NCBI GenBank assembly: GCA_947095585.1
Contig: OX352763.1
Location: 115,795,908-115,859,907, forward strand
Direction of reading: 5' to 3'
Source: Nephrocerus scutellatus
Lineage: Eukaryota > Arthropoda > Insecta > Diptera > Pipunculidae
DNA: 64,000 nucleotides
Numbering within the stretch: the stretch's first letter is position 1; each line of letters begins with the position of its first letter. This document shows, piece by piece, positions 32,760 to 43,704 of the stretch. The translations under genes were made by a program, and so were the position numbers. Under the pieces are notes generated by a model. It did not search any database. It had not been told where the DNA came from and saw nothing but the letters and a program-made list of their open reading frames with translations.

Positions 32760-34715
32760 AGATAGCTTAGGTTAGGTTAGGTTGCGGTGGCAGCTAATGC
32801 TCACTTAGACCATTCGCGGTCCTTTGTGTTACCACAGGATCTTATACCTTTCCCCTTTTCAGAAGATCCATTCAGAGCTCTTAATGAATCGAAGTATATC
32901 TCGCACTTTGCCGTTTTCGAGATCTGAAAAGTTATTCATTAACCGCTTACCTAAGTGTTTGTGCCTTCTGTGCATTAGTGCCGGACATGAGCAGAGAAGA
33001 TGTTCTATGGTCTCTTCCTTCTCTTCGTCCATGCAACTTCAGCAGAAGTCATTATATTCGACACCCATCCTTCTCGCGTGTTTCCCTAGAAGGCAGTGTC
33101 CTGTCATTATCCATACAACCGTTCTTTGTTCACGTCTTTGTAGGGAAATAAGCGCACTTGAGCGCTTCAAGTCCAGCTTCGGCCAGACCTGTCTTGAAAT
33201 ATTGCAAGTGTCCCACCTTACATTTGTTATTGTTTCTGCCTCTTTCTGAAGCTCAAATTTCAGTGTCGCGATAGGACTCCCTACCTCCGCCCTTTCCGGT
33301 AGCAGCTGGAGAGTCGTACTACGTCTAGCTAACTCGTCCGCCCTGCAGTTCACTTCAACATCTGTGTGGCCCGGGACCCAAATGATCCTTATATTGAACT
33401 GCTCACTCATCTCGTTTAGAGAGGAGTGACAGCTCAACGCCACCTAAGATTTCAGGGAGACCGCCTCCAACGATTTTATGGCCGCCTGACTGTCCACATA
33501 AATGATAATCTTCTTTGAAGATAGTACATTATGCTTCAGCCAACTCATTACCTCTTCAATCGCTATCACCTCAGCTTGGTATACGCTGCAGCGATCATGT
33601 AGACGGACAGAGATGCTTACTTTTAGCTTGTCACATAAGACTCCTGCTCCTACTTTACCGTCTAGCTTAGAGCCATCCTTGAAAAACTGTATTGTTTCAT
33701 TGTCGGTTACGGATTCACTCTTCCAGTCTTCTCTGGAGGGTATTGTTGTCCGAAAACCTTTTTGAAAGCATAACACTGGTGTTATGTAATCATCAAGTTT
33801 CGTCAGCTTTTGCTTTAGTGATTTATTTATGGTGGAGTGCCCCTTTTGAAGACTTTTGCACTTATTGAGAGCTAACAGTCGCTTAGCTGTAATTGCCACT
33901 TTCTGTTTGCCAAATATATCTAGTGGGATAAGGTGGAGCATAACCTCCAGAGCGCGAGTTGGTGTAGATCTCAGCGCCCCACTTAAAGGCATACAGGCCG
34001 CTCTTTGTACCTTCCCCAATATACTTATATACTGGTCTGGTCACCATACGATTACCCCATACAGTAGTGTTGGTCTCACTACGGAGGTGTAAAACCAGTT
34101 TACCAGCTTTCGTTTCAAACCCCATTTTTTACCAATGGCGTTCTTGCATGAGTATAAATCAATATTCGCTTTATTTACTCGTTCTATTATATTAGGTTTC
34201 CAGCTCTGTTTCCTGTCCAAGATTGTCCCCAGAAATGTTGCTTTATCAGAGAAAACTCAGGGGGTACCATTTAGTGTTGGCGGATCAACTGTTGGAATTT
34301 TATATTTTCTGGTGAATAGGACAAGCTCTGTCTTATTCGGGTTGACGCCCAGACCGCTTTTATTTGCCAATTCCTTAACGATTAGGAGGGCATTTTGCAT
34401 AACCTCCTGAATCGTTGTGAGGTATTTCCCTGAGACAGCTAACGCAATATCATCAGCATACGCTACCCCTTTTATCCCCTCTCCTTCCAGTTTCAACAGT
34501 AATTCGTTGATTACTATATTCCAGAGGAGAGGGGATAATACACCTCATTGCGGTGTTCCTCTAACTGCCTGCCTCTTTAAGATGGAGCACCCCAGCTCCG
34601 CACTAATAACCCTGCCTAGAAGCAATTGTTTAATTAGTCTGCTTATAGGGTAGTCCACCTCTAAGTCTGACAGTCCTTTATAGATTGCCTCTGTTTTAAC
34701 ATTATTGTCCTAGAT
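32760..34715 (-). mobile_element. LINE-M copy 3: youngest-looking LINE, RT-RNase H-Cys domain
   Basis: 5'-truncated but nearly frame-intact on the minus strand, with one frame running from about 34650 to the stop at 32859-32861. RT: RLIKQLLLGRVIS, PQ-stop-GVLSPLLWN near 34545, GVAYADDIALAVSGK near 34450, LGVNPNKTELVLFTRK, then VVRPTLLYGVIVWWPDQY. RNase H: FFKDGSKLDGKVGAGVLCD, YQAEVIAIEEVMSWL, IIIYVDSQAAIKSLE and WVPGHTDVEVNCRADELARR. C-terminal: WIMTGHCLLGKHARRMGVEY and a Cys motif with one Cys context lost to a stop at 33039. Premature stops sit near 34545, 34257, 33444 and 33039; no frameshift is needed. The 3' end carries TTAGG-like repeats at 32767-32781. RNase H plus this architecture suggests the I/LOA group. 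Confidence 0.92.
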
Positions 34716-36321
34716 GTGATTGGGATAAATAAATACCAGGGATAAATAAAAACGCCGGGTAACCAGCTAGTAAATTAATAAAAGTTGTGTTGTATTTTAT
34801 TTGTAAAATCCTTTACGAACTCGAAAGCCTTAATTTCGTAACAATATCAACGAAAGTCATAACATTCTCCTTCAGTTTCGTCCCATAAAATCTTTATGAG
34901 GATCTACAAGTTGGAAGGCATAATACATTAAATATTGAATGATGTTTCTTATTTACGATTGGTTATTGAAAGCAAACGACAATCATTGTATCTGTATCAA
35001 GAAATAAGATCCGATTTTAATGAATATTGAGATAGTAATAAACGCACAGACGAAACATCCATGGATTTAGCTTCAATCCAGAGAGATAGTGATGATAGAA
35101 CGAAGCGAATGATGGTAAATGGAAAGTTAAAGAACTTCCTATTGTCTTCTCAAGCGAAATGTCGGTGCACGTGGATTGGTGGTTAATACACGGTTATAGC
35201 TCCCCGGAGAGCGACTAGATGAAATAATGATATGACGTCTTTTTTTTTTTCTTTGTTGGCAAAGATACAGGTAGACCATTTCCTCTGCCAATCGAAATCA
35301 CAGGAAATTCACGACGAAAGTGGAAAAACTTTTCATCTTACCCTCATTTCTTTTGCCATTGCATGGATAAAATTTAATGGTCGAAGGCGGACGGGAGCAT
35401 ATAATCAGCGTATCAAAAAGAAATGAAGTTTTTGTACGTCCGACTTTCCGCTGATGTAATCCTAATAAGTTGAACAACTCACCTGACGAGTATTTATTCT
35501 GTTGTGGATTCATTTTCTGGCAGTCAACTTCTTCCTGTGGCTTAGCAATGTATATGTACACAAATATTTCTTGTACGGATTTTTCGAAAGGAATATAATA
35601 CTCGCAGTTACCCGAATTTATCTCTTGAATTATAAAAGCAAATCCTTGATATTTCTTAAATATGCATTTCCTGTTATTGTTCGAGAGGGTATCTTTTGGT
35701 CATTTTTTTTACAGATTATTATAGCGAACGTATCAGGCTGCGGTACGGACTTGTGGATTTAGTAATTGGACAGCTCGTCGAAGCAGAATACATACACATT
35801 TTTGATGAAGTTTCATCGTTGCAGTTAGTAGATTTGTAAATTGTTCTTTTGGGCGGAATATTGATGATAAAATTTAAAGAACTTTTTTAATTCCTAAGAG
35901 CATCCAAAGCCTGATGTTGTTTAAATCACAATTGGCGGTCTGCCATCATCAGAATAACGTATAAAGGGTTTTTCAATAGGAACATAACAAGTTTATATTT
36001 TAATACAAACGTAACCTTAAACTTTTTTTATGATATGTCAATGTCAAAAAGTCAGTCAAGATTTGCGTTTTTACCACGTCGGAAAAACAATGTTCGGAAA
36101 TTATTACAGACAATTATTACTACAGAAATTCCGGGTGACAAACGGTGATGATGACGCGATTATAGACAGTCATGTCCTTAGCGTCTCGCATCACAACGCC
36201 TATCTTATGCGTCCACGTCGCGTCACTGGAAACTCTGCCAAATCAAGTGAACGATTTCGGTACCCAATCCGATTTGTATTAGCTTGGGTCGGGACTTGCC
36301 TTGGTCGGCGACGCTTCATGT
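34716..36321. other. Unassigned stretch
   Basis: No supported gene. Short ORFs at 35298-35561 and 35502-35762 overlap on opposite strands and look like chance. 35965-36290 has sequence (AAAGGGTTTTTCAATAGG, then GTAACCTTAAAC) reminiscent of mariner-like ends, but no transposase motif is readable. Confidence 0.4.
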
Positions 36322-37362
36322 CGATAGCGTAGGCCGAAACATGATGTGGCAGATTTTGTCTAGCTATGGTATTCCGAAAAAAACATCATTAAGGAGCTGT
36401 ATCGCGACTCAACATGCCGCGTCATTCATAACGGTCATCTTGGCTCACCTTTCAACATCTACTCGGGAGTCAAGCAAGGTTGCACCCTCTCACAATTGCT
36501 TTTCACAATTGTTATCGACTAAGTGATGAAAATAGTTACCCGTACTCCATCGGGTTTGCCATGGAATGTTTTTCACCGCCTAGATGCCGATGATATCTGT
36601 CTCCTATCACAATCGCTAGGTGACATGGAGCGAATATTAAACTCACTAGAACTCCACGCTAACAAAGTGGGTTTAAAAATTAACGTCTCAAAAACAAAAC
36701 TACTTCGCGTTAACGCTAGTGGAACATGTGATCTCTCGATTGACGGACACCAGATAGAGGAAGTCGATAAGTTTTGTTATTTGGGCAGCTGGATGTAAAA
36801 AAATGGTGGTGCTGACTCGGATGTGTGCTCTCGTGTAAACAAGGCGCGACACTCCTATAGTATGCTAAATAATATCTGGAACTCCTCGCAAATCTCCCGA
36901 AATCTGAAGCTTACGATCATCAGATCTAACGTTCTCTCAGTACTCTTGTATGGCTGCGAAACGTGGAAGGCCACAGAGTCAATTGCGACGCATCTCCAAG
37001 TCTTCGTCAACAAGTGCTTAAGGAGGATACTGAGAATAAGATGGCCGGACATTATCACCAATCAAGACTTGCGGGGAGTAGCACAGCAGGAAGCAATCGC
37101 GATCACCATCAGACGACGCAAATGGAGCTCGATTGGCCACACTTTGAGAAAGACAGCGGACGGTATTACGAAACTAGCGCTCGACTGGAATCCACAAGAA
37201 AGCCGTCGAGTTGGCCGTCCTAGCAAGACATGGAAAAGGACAATAGAAGGGAAAGCAAGATCCCAGGGGACCGAGTGGCGTCTCTTGAAACCTTAGGCGA
37301 TAAAACGAGTTCATTGGCGAGCGTTTGTAGAAGCCCTATGCTCCCCCGCGGAGTAGAGGAAT
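36322..37362 (+). mobile_element. LINE-A copy 2: RTE-like RT palm to 3' end
   Basis: 5'-truncated within the RT palm (DSVGRNMMWQIL). GVKQGCTLSQLLFTIVID precedes a stop, then ADDICLLSQSLGDMERILN with the Tyr of YADD lost in an 18-base deletion near 36583. A clean C-terminal frame at 36823-37296 gives SRVNKARHSYSMLNNIWNS, LYGCETWKATESIA, LRRILRIRWPDIITNQDLR, IGHTLRKTADGI and GRPSKTWKRTIEGKA, ending RLLKP. Nearly the same as copy 1, but it retains the TKLLRVNASG segment missing there. Ends at about 37362 against LINE-M copy 4. Confidence 0.9.
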
Positions 37363-37364
37363 GG

Positions 37365-37965
37365 TAGAAGGCATTGTAGGATTAATTGAAAGGATTTTTC
37401 TCAGCCTAGGGGCCTCAGAAAATTCTTCTATTTTTCCACAGAAGAGCCTCCAGGAAGCTTGACTCCCCTCAATTAATTTTTTGATATTATTTGATTTGTA
37501 TGTATCCCAGTCGGTCTCTACTCTTGTGACCTTGGCTAAGTTGAATAGCTTTCTACAAGTGTTTCTGATTTGTCCCAATTCTGCATTCCACCAATGTGGT
37601 CTTTTCTTACCTCTTCGACGAAAAAGAGGGCAGAGGAAGCAGACAGCGCTTAATTGAAGGCCGGGGTTATCTAGCTAATTAGTGTTTAGGGGAGGATTTA
37701 TGAATTCAGCGCTTAAATGCCCTTTAAACGTTTCTCTATATTTCAGCCAGTCGGTTTTTCGATAATTCATAAAAACTGATTGGCAAGCGGATTCATCTTT
37801 TAGACTAAATTGGATGTTACGGTGATGTGAGAAAGAGTGTTCCGCCGAAACCTTCCAGTTTATAATTTTATGATTAATCGTGTCGGAGACGATTCTAAGA
37901 CTTTTTGACGACAAAGCATACAATAGTTTGTCAAAACTCAAATCTCAAATGAAGGAATTAAACCA
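37365..37965 (-). mobile_element. LINE-M copy 4: EN C-terminus and linker
   Basis: Minus strand. 37675-37941 encodes RIVSDTINHKIINWKVS then AEHSFSHHRNIQFSL, the end of an AP-type endonuclease (SDHR.I-like motif with Ser-His-His here), followed by NYRKTDWLKYRETFKGHL. 37336-37630 continues with HWWNAELGQIRNTCRKLFN and the linker into the RT start. It supplies the EN part missing from other LINE-M copies; assignment to LINE-M rather than a sister family is inferred. Confidence 0.75.
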
Positions 37966-39195
37966 TGACATCTAAGCTAATGCTGGTTTGTAAGACATTG
38001 CGGCCATATCAGTCCTATCGTATCGATCAGAGGTTCTTTATAAAAAAAAAATACTCTTAGCCGCGTACGAGTGGAAAGTTAGAACCGAACCACGTACCAA
38101 ACATGATGATGCTGACAGATCACAGTTTAAAAAACCAATATATACCAAAAGCGAAGATATAGAAATATAGCTTTACGACTCGTTTATCTGCCCGCAGGAG
38201 GGTGCAACAAATCCACATGCATTCAGTTTTAATTTCATTAAATCAGCACTCATATCTCCTAGTCATGCAAACTACCCCTTGTTTTGCTTGTCATTTATCT
38301 TTTAAGCCAAAGCATTTTTTGTTGTTGTTTGGATTGTAGATGCAAATGTATCTCAAAATGCATACACATTGGAAGAGAAGAGAAAAAGCTAGAAGCTAGA
38401 CACTTGATCTCAATTTGAAGTCATATACGCTCGTATCGCATAAACACCGTATGCAAATGTATATTATACATAATGGGATTAATCATCATTTAATTTCATT
38501 ATTCAGATGCACACCATTTGAGTGAGCGAGCGTTAGCTGCTCACCAGCAGGCGAATAAAAAATGGACGGGAAGAGCAGAAAACTCTGCATACGAGTACAC
38601 ACGCTCGATGGATTTGGTTTAATGTGGTGGAAAATATTTTTAGAAAATCGTATTCATGCGACGATTGCAAATGGGTGGGGGGGGGGGTGTATGGGGCGCC
38701 CCAGTCATGATGACACATCTCTTTCCCAGTACAATACACGCCGGAGCAACCACCAATCCACTCAGCTTCAATTTTAAATGGGATTTTATTTTTATGATTT
38801 CTAGATGGTGGCACAAGTGAAACCGAACGACCGCCAACTGTGGATGATGGCGCCAATCTGACGGGGTTTTCAGATGGCCGGAGGAGGACAAGTGACCTCG
38901 TCTGGTGGTGGGTAGTGTGGAAATAACACTGATGCGTTTGGATTTTGCCCTCCCCCATGCAGATTGCTAAACCGAACGACCGTGCGTGGGGTCGTGACCT
39001 CAATTTTTTCTTCTTCTAAATGTTATATCAAAAATATTATGTTTTCATTATAACATCAGATGCCAGAGGGTTGTTTGCTGGTTTGGCAGCCAATTTTTGA
39101 ACTGTAGCTTATGCCGGCCGCCGCCTTAAAGGACATTCATCCAAAATGGATATAAGTTTTTTTGTTGTACTTATAGTGCAGTTTAACAACAAACA
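37966..39195. other. Unassigned stretch with a 156-codon orphan ORF
   Basis: The minus ORF at 38533-39003 has low-complexity Pro/His/Ser content, no known motif and overlapping ORFs in other frames, so I do not call it a gene. A run of ten or more G's lies at about 38677-38686. 38085-38112 weakly resembles a LINE-C tail. Confidence 0.45.
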
Positions 39196-39300
39196 AAATA
39201 TCATCCTCATATTTGGATCTACACCCGTGATCTGGTGTCGTGGCCTCCCGCAAAAAATCTCTTTACCGCTCCCATTCCGAGCAGATGCCATCCAGTTCGG
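39196..39300 (-). mobile_element. Orphan LINE-C 3' tail
   Basis: Minus-strand match to the LINE-C 3' end: PNWMASARN then GGGAGGCCACGAC, with an ATGAGGATGAT tail at 39200. No upstream LINE sequence, so it is an extreme 5' truncation. Confidence 0.75.
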
Positions 39301-39419
39301 CTTATAAGCGGTACTCAATGATTGCTGCACGTTGTTATATATCCCCGCTTATATATGATCCCACATCTCAAATCGTCTGGCATCGTTTCTTTCTCCAATA
39401 GTTTCACTATTACTTTATA

Positions 39420-40140
39420 CAGGGCGGGGCATAAGTAATGTCATAACATACATATGTGGTAATTTTGTGGCAAATGGTATTAAATATAATTTTTTGGCAT
39501 TTATATTGTAGGCAATTACAGAATCAGTTGACAACAAGCAATAGAGCGATAGACACCTGAAGAACTTGGAATATTGTTACTGCTGTTGCATTAACGCAGC
39601 GTAAATTTCGTCGTCGGTTGCACGAATAATGTAGCGTTTGGCTGAACGTGTCATGCAAACTGGGTCTGCTAGATATGTCGCAAGACCTGGCCGGCTCCAT
39701 ATTGCTAGTTCGACCGAGAATATCGCTAATGTGGCACAAACTTTGGCATCAGTAGACGTTTGTTGCGTCGAATTTTGGTGGTGAAAGACCTGAAGATGTT
39801 CCCTTACAAAGTGCGCACCGTTCACCAATTGCTGACCGTTTTTTTGCCGCAAGTTTCTGAATTGGGTTTTAGATGATGAGTTTTTTGAAATACAAATTTC
39901 CGGGCCGTGTGATTTTCCGTATGGCGGCTTAAACTGGCCGGCTAGATTGTTAGATCTGACGGCGCCAGACTTCTTCCTTTGAGGATTTTTTAAATTTCGC
40001 GTTTATCACAAATAACCACAAACCTACTTGCCAGTCTTGAAAGCCAATATTGAGATGTTTTGCGAACAACTGCCGTAAAACGAGCACAAACGTACACCAA
40101 CTTTGGAAGTGGTCATTTGACCGATATCATTTTTTAATTC
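39420..40140 (+). mobile_element. Tc1/mariner-like transposase relic
   Basis: Starts CAGGGCGGGGCATAAG right after a TA dinucleotide (39418-39419), consistent with a mariner end. Readable blocks in order: TGSARYVARPGR and ASSTENIANVAQTLASVD (GRPR-like linker and second helix-turn-helix, 39655-39760), DLKMFPYKVRTVHQLL (39788-39835), then a large gap and GLNWPARLLDLTAPDFFL followed by a stop and GFFKFRVYHK (39925-40010), the last catalytic block (NWPPRSCDLTPLDFFLWG in intact relatives), and LKANIEMFCEQLP. The middle catalytic Asp region is deleted. The 3' terminal repeat is not found; repeat AP begins at 40143. Inactive. Confidence 0.82.
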
Positions 40141-40142
40141 TC

Positions 40143-40440
40143 TATTGGTTGTCTGGCTGCCTGGCTGGGTGGTAGAATCTTGTGATCAATTTTGAACCCA
40201 CTTCCTAAAGCTCGATTTTATTCAAACTTTGCACAAATATGTACTTTCCATGACAACACATTCTATTAAAATTCGAGAGCGATCGGGCCATGGAGTCTGG
40301 GAGATCCCATACACATTTATTTCCCATATAATGACTGTGTTCTGTGTGCGTCGGTGCGCCGGTGGAGCAGCGCAGTTTTTCTTTGAGATTGGGGTGATTT
40401 TTTTTCAAATTAATCTCATCAAATTTACACCTTCAAGTAA
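40143..40440 (+). repeat. Dispersed repeat AP, copy 3
   Basis: TAGAATCTTGTGATCAATTT, AACCCACTTCCTAAAG, GAGCGATCGGGCC and CCCATACACATTT align with copies 1 and 2. The second half, 40310-40440, is more diverged. Confidence 0.6.
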
Positions 40441-40775
40441 AATTTCCGTGAAATGTCTAGAGTTTATCTTTTTATAGAAAATTTAATAGCATAACCGGAG
40501 TAGAACTTTATAAAGCCATTCGAGAATTCGGCAGCCCAAATAAACTGGCACGACTATGTAGGTTGAACATGACCAATGTTATAAGCCAAGTAAAAATATC
40601 CGGATCACTAGCAAGCCTATTCAACATCTATAACGACAAGTCTTACGGAGAAATGTGGCCCAGTATGTGAGGAAGGACGGTTTCGGAGACTCTACAATGA
40701 TGAGATCTATATGAGCGTTATCGCGGCGAGGCCGGACAAGCCTACGCCGGAACAATGGCAACGTTACATGTAGGT
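40441..40775 (+). mobile_element. LINE-C copy 5: RT piece fused to C-terminal piece
   Basis: 40490-40625 encodes GVELYKAIREFG, LARLCRLNMTNVISQVKISG and FNIYN, the RT palm region as in copies 1 and 2. It then jumps to a thumb/C-terminal segment (EEGRFRRLYNDEIY, then RPDKPTPEQWQ) that in copy 6 corresponds to KRDRPNLRWKDG. The YADD core between them is deleted. Confidence 0.75.
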
Positions 40776-42730
40776 CTTTCATTCATAAGCGATAGGTCAT
40801 TCAGTCAAAAGCATTTTCTGAAATAGACTGAAAAAACACATTTTCTTTTGCAAACTTTAGGATTAAAAAAAAAATCGATAGCAATGCGTAGATTGAGTAT
40901 TTTTTTCAGTTTTCTCAGGGGTAATAACCCATATAAATGAAAAAATTACGCTATCGCAAGCCGAGCGTAAACCAATTGTTTTAAAACAGGTCCCCCCTTC
41001 AAATTTTGACTGGTATAAGCCGAGATATACGACAAGACAAACAAATGTACACACGTTCGCTGAAAAAAGTTCATGTCCCCTGAATGTAAGCTGTGCCCTT
41101 CGGGCTTGCAATTAAATATTCTTCAATTATTTTGCAAAATAAAAGCAATTTAATTCCTGATTTTCGCAACGGACCATCTATTGGTCTAAACATAATTCCT
41201 GCTTCAATAATTGCCGTGTGCTTCTGTTAAATTCAAAATAATTTAATGCATCAGTCATTCTTATTAACCTTCTACTAATTTTCTAACCTAAGACCGAAAT
41301 ATTTCTACTGCTATTAAGTATTCAAAAGTGGAAACTTTAGTGCTTAAATATTTGTACCAGAAACCAGCCTTCGAGCACAATAACCCATTAAAGTTTTGAT
41401 CTCAGTAGAAATCCTTCCATCGTTGCTTGCTTCCACATAGCAAGAAAATTGTAATCGTATAACAAAGAAACACTGGCGTGCAGAAACTGCAGTACTTGCA
41501 CTATAGTTGATCCTTGTTATAACAGCGCCGCTTATTACAACGGAAGTGAATCACTAATCTTTGGAAAATTTCCACGCCAGTCTGTATGCGTGCGTGCGGT
41601 CTTTGCAACTCGGCCGCTCGCTAACTGCACTTAACTGTTCTGATTCTCGTCCTGATTGCGCTAAAGGTAGGTAGGATTCCTGTTAAATTTTCACCCTTAG
41701 GCGGGGACAAAACATAAAAAAGACGGAGTAAAACTTCTTGCTTCTGAGTTCTTCCGCCTCCGAAACGAGAAAATTGTTCTTCTACCAGTAGTATGCACAG
41801 CATATATTTCGAGTGTCCTTCTCCTAATAGCTGTATAGGAATTTATGCTTCATTGCAATTCGCATCAGTTACCATCTTGAAGCTGGCACGAATATGCCAT
41901 TCTCAACGTGGAAGATTTAGTTCCGAGTCCTTTGTTCGTTCGTTGCTAAATGTCGTTGCGTTGTAACTATTGCCTGTGGCAGTACATTCCTTGTTGGCAG
42001 AATTAAGATGCATTTCGTCAGCCATCTGTTTAGCGGTTAATGCCGTTCCACTGGCATAATTTTCATTTTCCAAATTCTCTGTTCCTCACACACACTTGCA
42101 CAAACACAATTCCAAAGTTCCTAAAACGACGGGATAATATAATTTAGTTTCCAATTCTAATGCTACAACTCTTCAAGCACGAACACCGTGTCGGTCCATT
42201 GAATTTACCCAGCGTTGAATGCGACTTGAAATTATCCCTCAGAGCAGCACTTAGTGAGCGCCAACATCATATTCCAGCGCATTCAACTGGTGAGCTTTAG
42301 AAAAAAAAAGTGCTGATTTAAATTCAAATGGGATGCATATTTAAAGGATCCTTATTCCCTCATTCGGTCGTTCGCTCAATTCATTCTATTCATGGTTTTC
42401 TACTGCTATGCATCGACATTCAGAAGAAAAGCGGGCCATTCAATCGAATATTCAAAGGGAATTAAATGAATCAGACGCAGAGAGTGCTGCAAGTCCTGTA
42501 AATAGAAATAGAGGTAATTCCTAAAATTTGCACTTCTCGATTTAATAAATCGACTGGGTGTTTAAGCTCAAAAGTATAAAAGAACAGCTAATACATTTGC
42601 GTAGAGAGACCGACCTAAGCCACATGCTGCAAACGCAATTTGCTTGCAAGTCATTTTTGTTTCTGCCTTTGGGCCATAGACAGTGGGATGAAATTGTTTT
42701 TTGTAGCACAAAATTTAATTTAATTATTAA
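40776..42730. other. AT-rich stretch, nothing recognised
   Basis: Longest gene-less part of the central region. ORFs are 60-86 codons, overlapping and unsupported. No shared repeats seen. Confidence 0.5.
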
Positions 42731-42870
42731 AGTCTCGATAATTAACTTCGCGTGTCCATTTGTTTGTGGCTGGCTGGCTGTCTGGCCAAATCTTGTGATC
42801 AATTTTTAGCACACTTCCTAAAGACAGATTTTATTCAAACTTTGTGCACATGTGTATCTCCATTGCATCC
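42731..42870 (+). repeat. Dispersed repeat AP, copy 4
   Basis: Short copy: TTAACTTCGCGTGTCC, CAAATCTTGTGATCAATTTT, CACTTCCTAAAG and CACATGTGTATCTCC, parallel to the first 130 bases of copy 2. Confidence 0.6.
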
Positions 42871-42879
42871 TCACAATGG

Positions 42880-43160
42880 ATCATTTTATTAGATTAGTTA
42901 ATAAATTGAACTTCCTATTATTATTATTAAATTCTTCTCTCGGTTTCATAAAACGTTGGTCCAAAGAATTTTCGAGCACTTATGTTAAATTTCCTTTGTC
43001 AGACCCCAGCTTGAATATGCCAGCCAAGTCTGGTCACCATTCCACGACACCCACTCCTTTAGAATTGAAGCTGTGCAGCGCAGGTTTATCTGTTTTGTCT
43101 TAAGCCGATTGGCCGACAACTATATCTTACCACCCTATGAAAATCAGCTAAAATTAATTA
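42880..43160 (+). mobile_element. C-terminal fragment of an unassigned LINE RT
   Basis: Reads SLGFIKRWSKEF, then FVRPQLEYASQVWSPFHDTH, RIEAVQRRFICFVLSRLAD and LPPYENQLKL across two frames. This is the region after the RT palm in many insect non-LTR elements. It differs from families A, B, C, J, K, L and M here, so it represents another lineage. Confidence 0.7.
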
Positions 43161-43194
43161 ATTAATTGCAATGGTTCCTAGTAAGATCAAGAAT

Positions 43195-43690
43195 GACATT
43201 ATCAGAACTTCGGAAATATATCTGTTGAACAGGGTTGGTGGCATTACTGTACCTTGTGGCGGACCATTAGCGATACTTAATGTTTTATTTGTCGTATAAC
43301 GTATAGTATGAAAAATTTCCTTCCATATATCATTGATATAATCATTTTGGTTAAATGATTTGGGAACCCATTATAAACCAGCGCGTCGGTACAAACTGTG
43401 TCGAAGGCTTTTTCGATGTCCACTAGACTGGCGCCCGTATTCCTCTTATCATTCAGATGCCAGTTGACATTTGAAATTAATTTGGTCACAGCGTGCACTG
43501 TCAAGTGGAAACGCAGATAGGCGTGCTGATTTATGTTCAAAAAAAAACATCTCGCCCAAGCATTCCCGTCCATCACAAATGATGAAAGACTGATTGGCCT
43601 TAAGCTTTTTGCTTGTGAGTAGTCAGTTTTATCAGGTTTTGGTATAAAGGCTATTGCATAAAAATTAAGGAACATACCCGAGGGCTTATC
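43195..43690 (-). mobile_element. RT fragment of an I/R1-group LINE
   Basis: Minus strand. IAFIPKPDKTDYSQAKSLRP then ISLSSFVM (RT entry), LNINQHAYLRFH, LVDIEKAFDTVCTDAL (first catalytic Asp) and, at 43205-43260 in another frame, PPQGTVMPPTLFN (motif B). 5' and 3' ends are missing. The KTDYSQAKS.RPISL pattern is seen in insect LINEs with RNase H; exact clade not settled. It abuts LINE-B copy 2 at about 43700. Confidence 0.75.
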
Positions 43691-43704
43691 TAGTTAATAT
43701 ATCT

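Noticed and set aside
33502..34653. Plus-strand ORFs of 78-91 codons
   Set aside because: Antisense shadows of LINE-M copy 3, which has the clear RT and RNase H motifs on the minus strand.
35965..36290. Mariner-like terminal sequence and transposase start
   Set aside because: The beginning resembles mariner-type ends, but no transposase block can be read and no inverted partner was found.
38533..39003. 156-codon minus ORF
   Set aside because: No recognisable domain, biased His/Pro/Ser content, competing ORFs in two other frames and a poly(G) tract inside; no splice or promoter context. Treated as chance.
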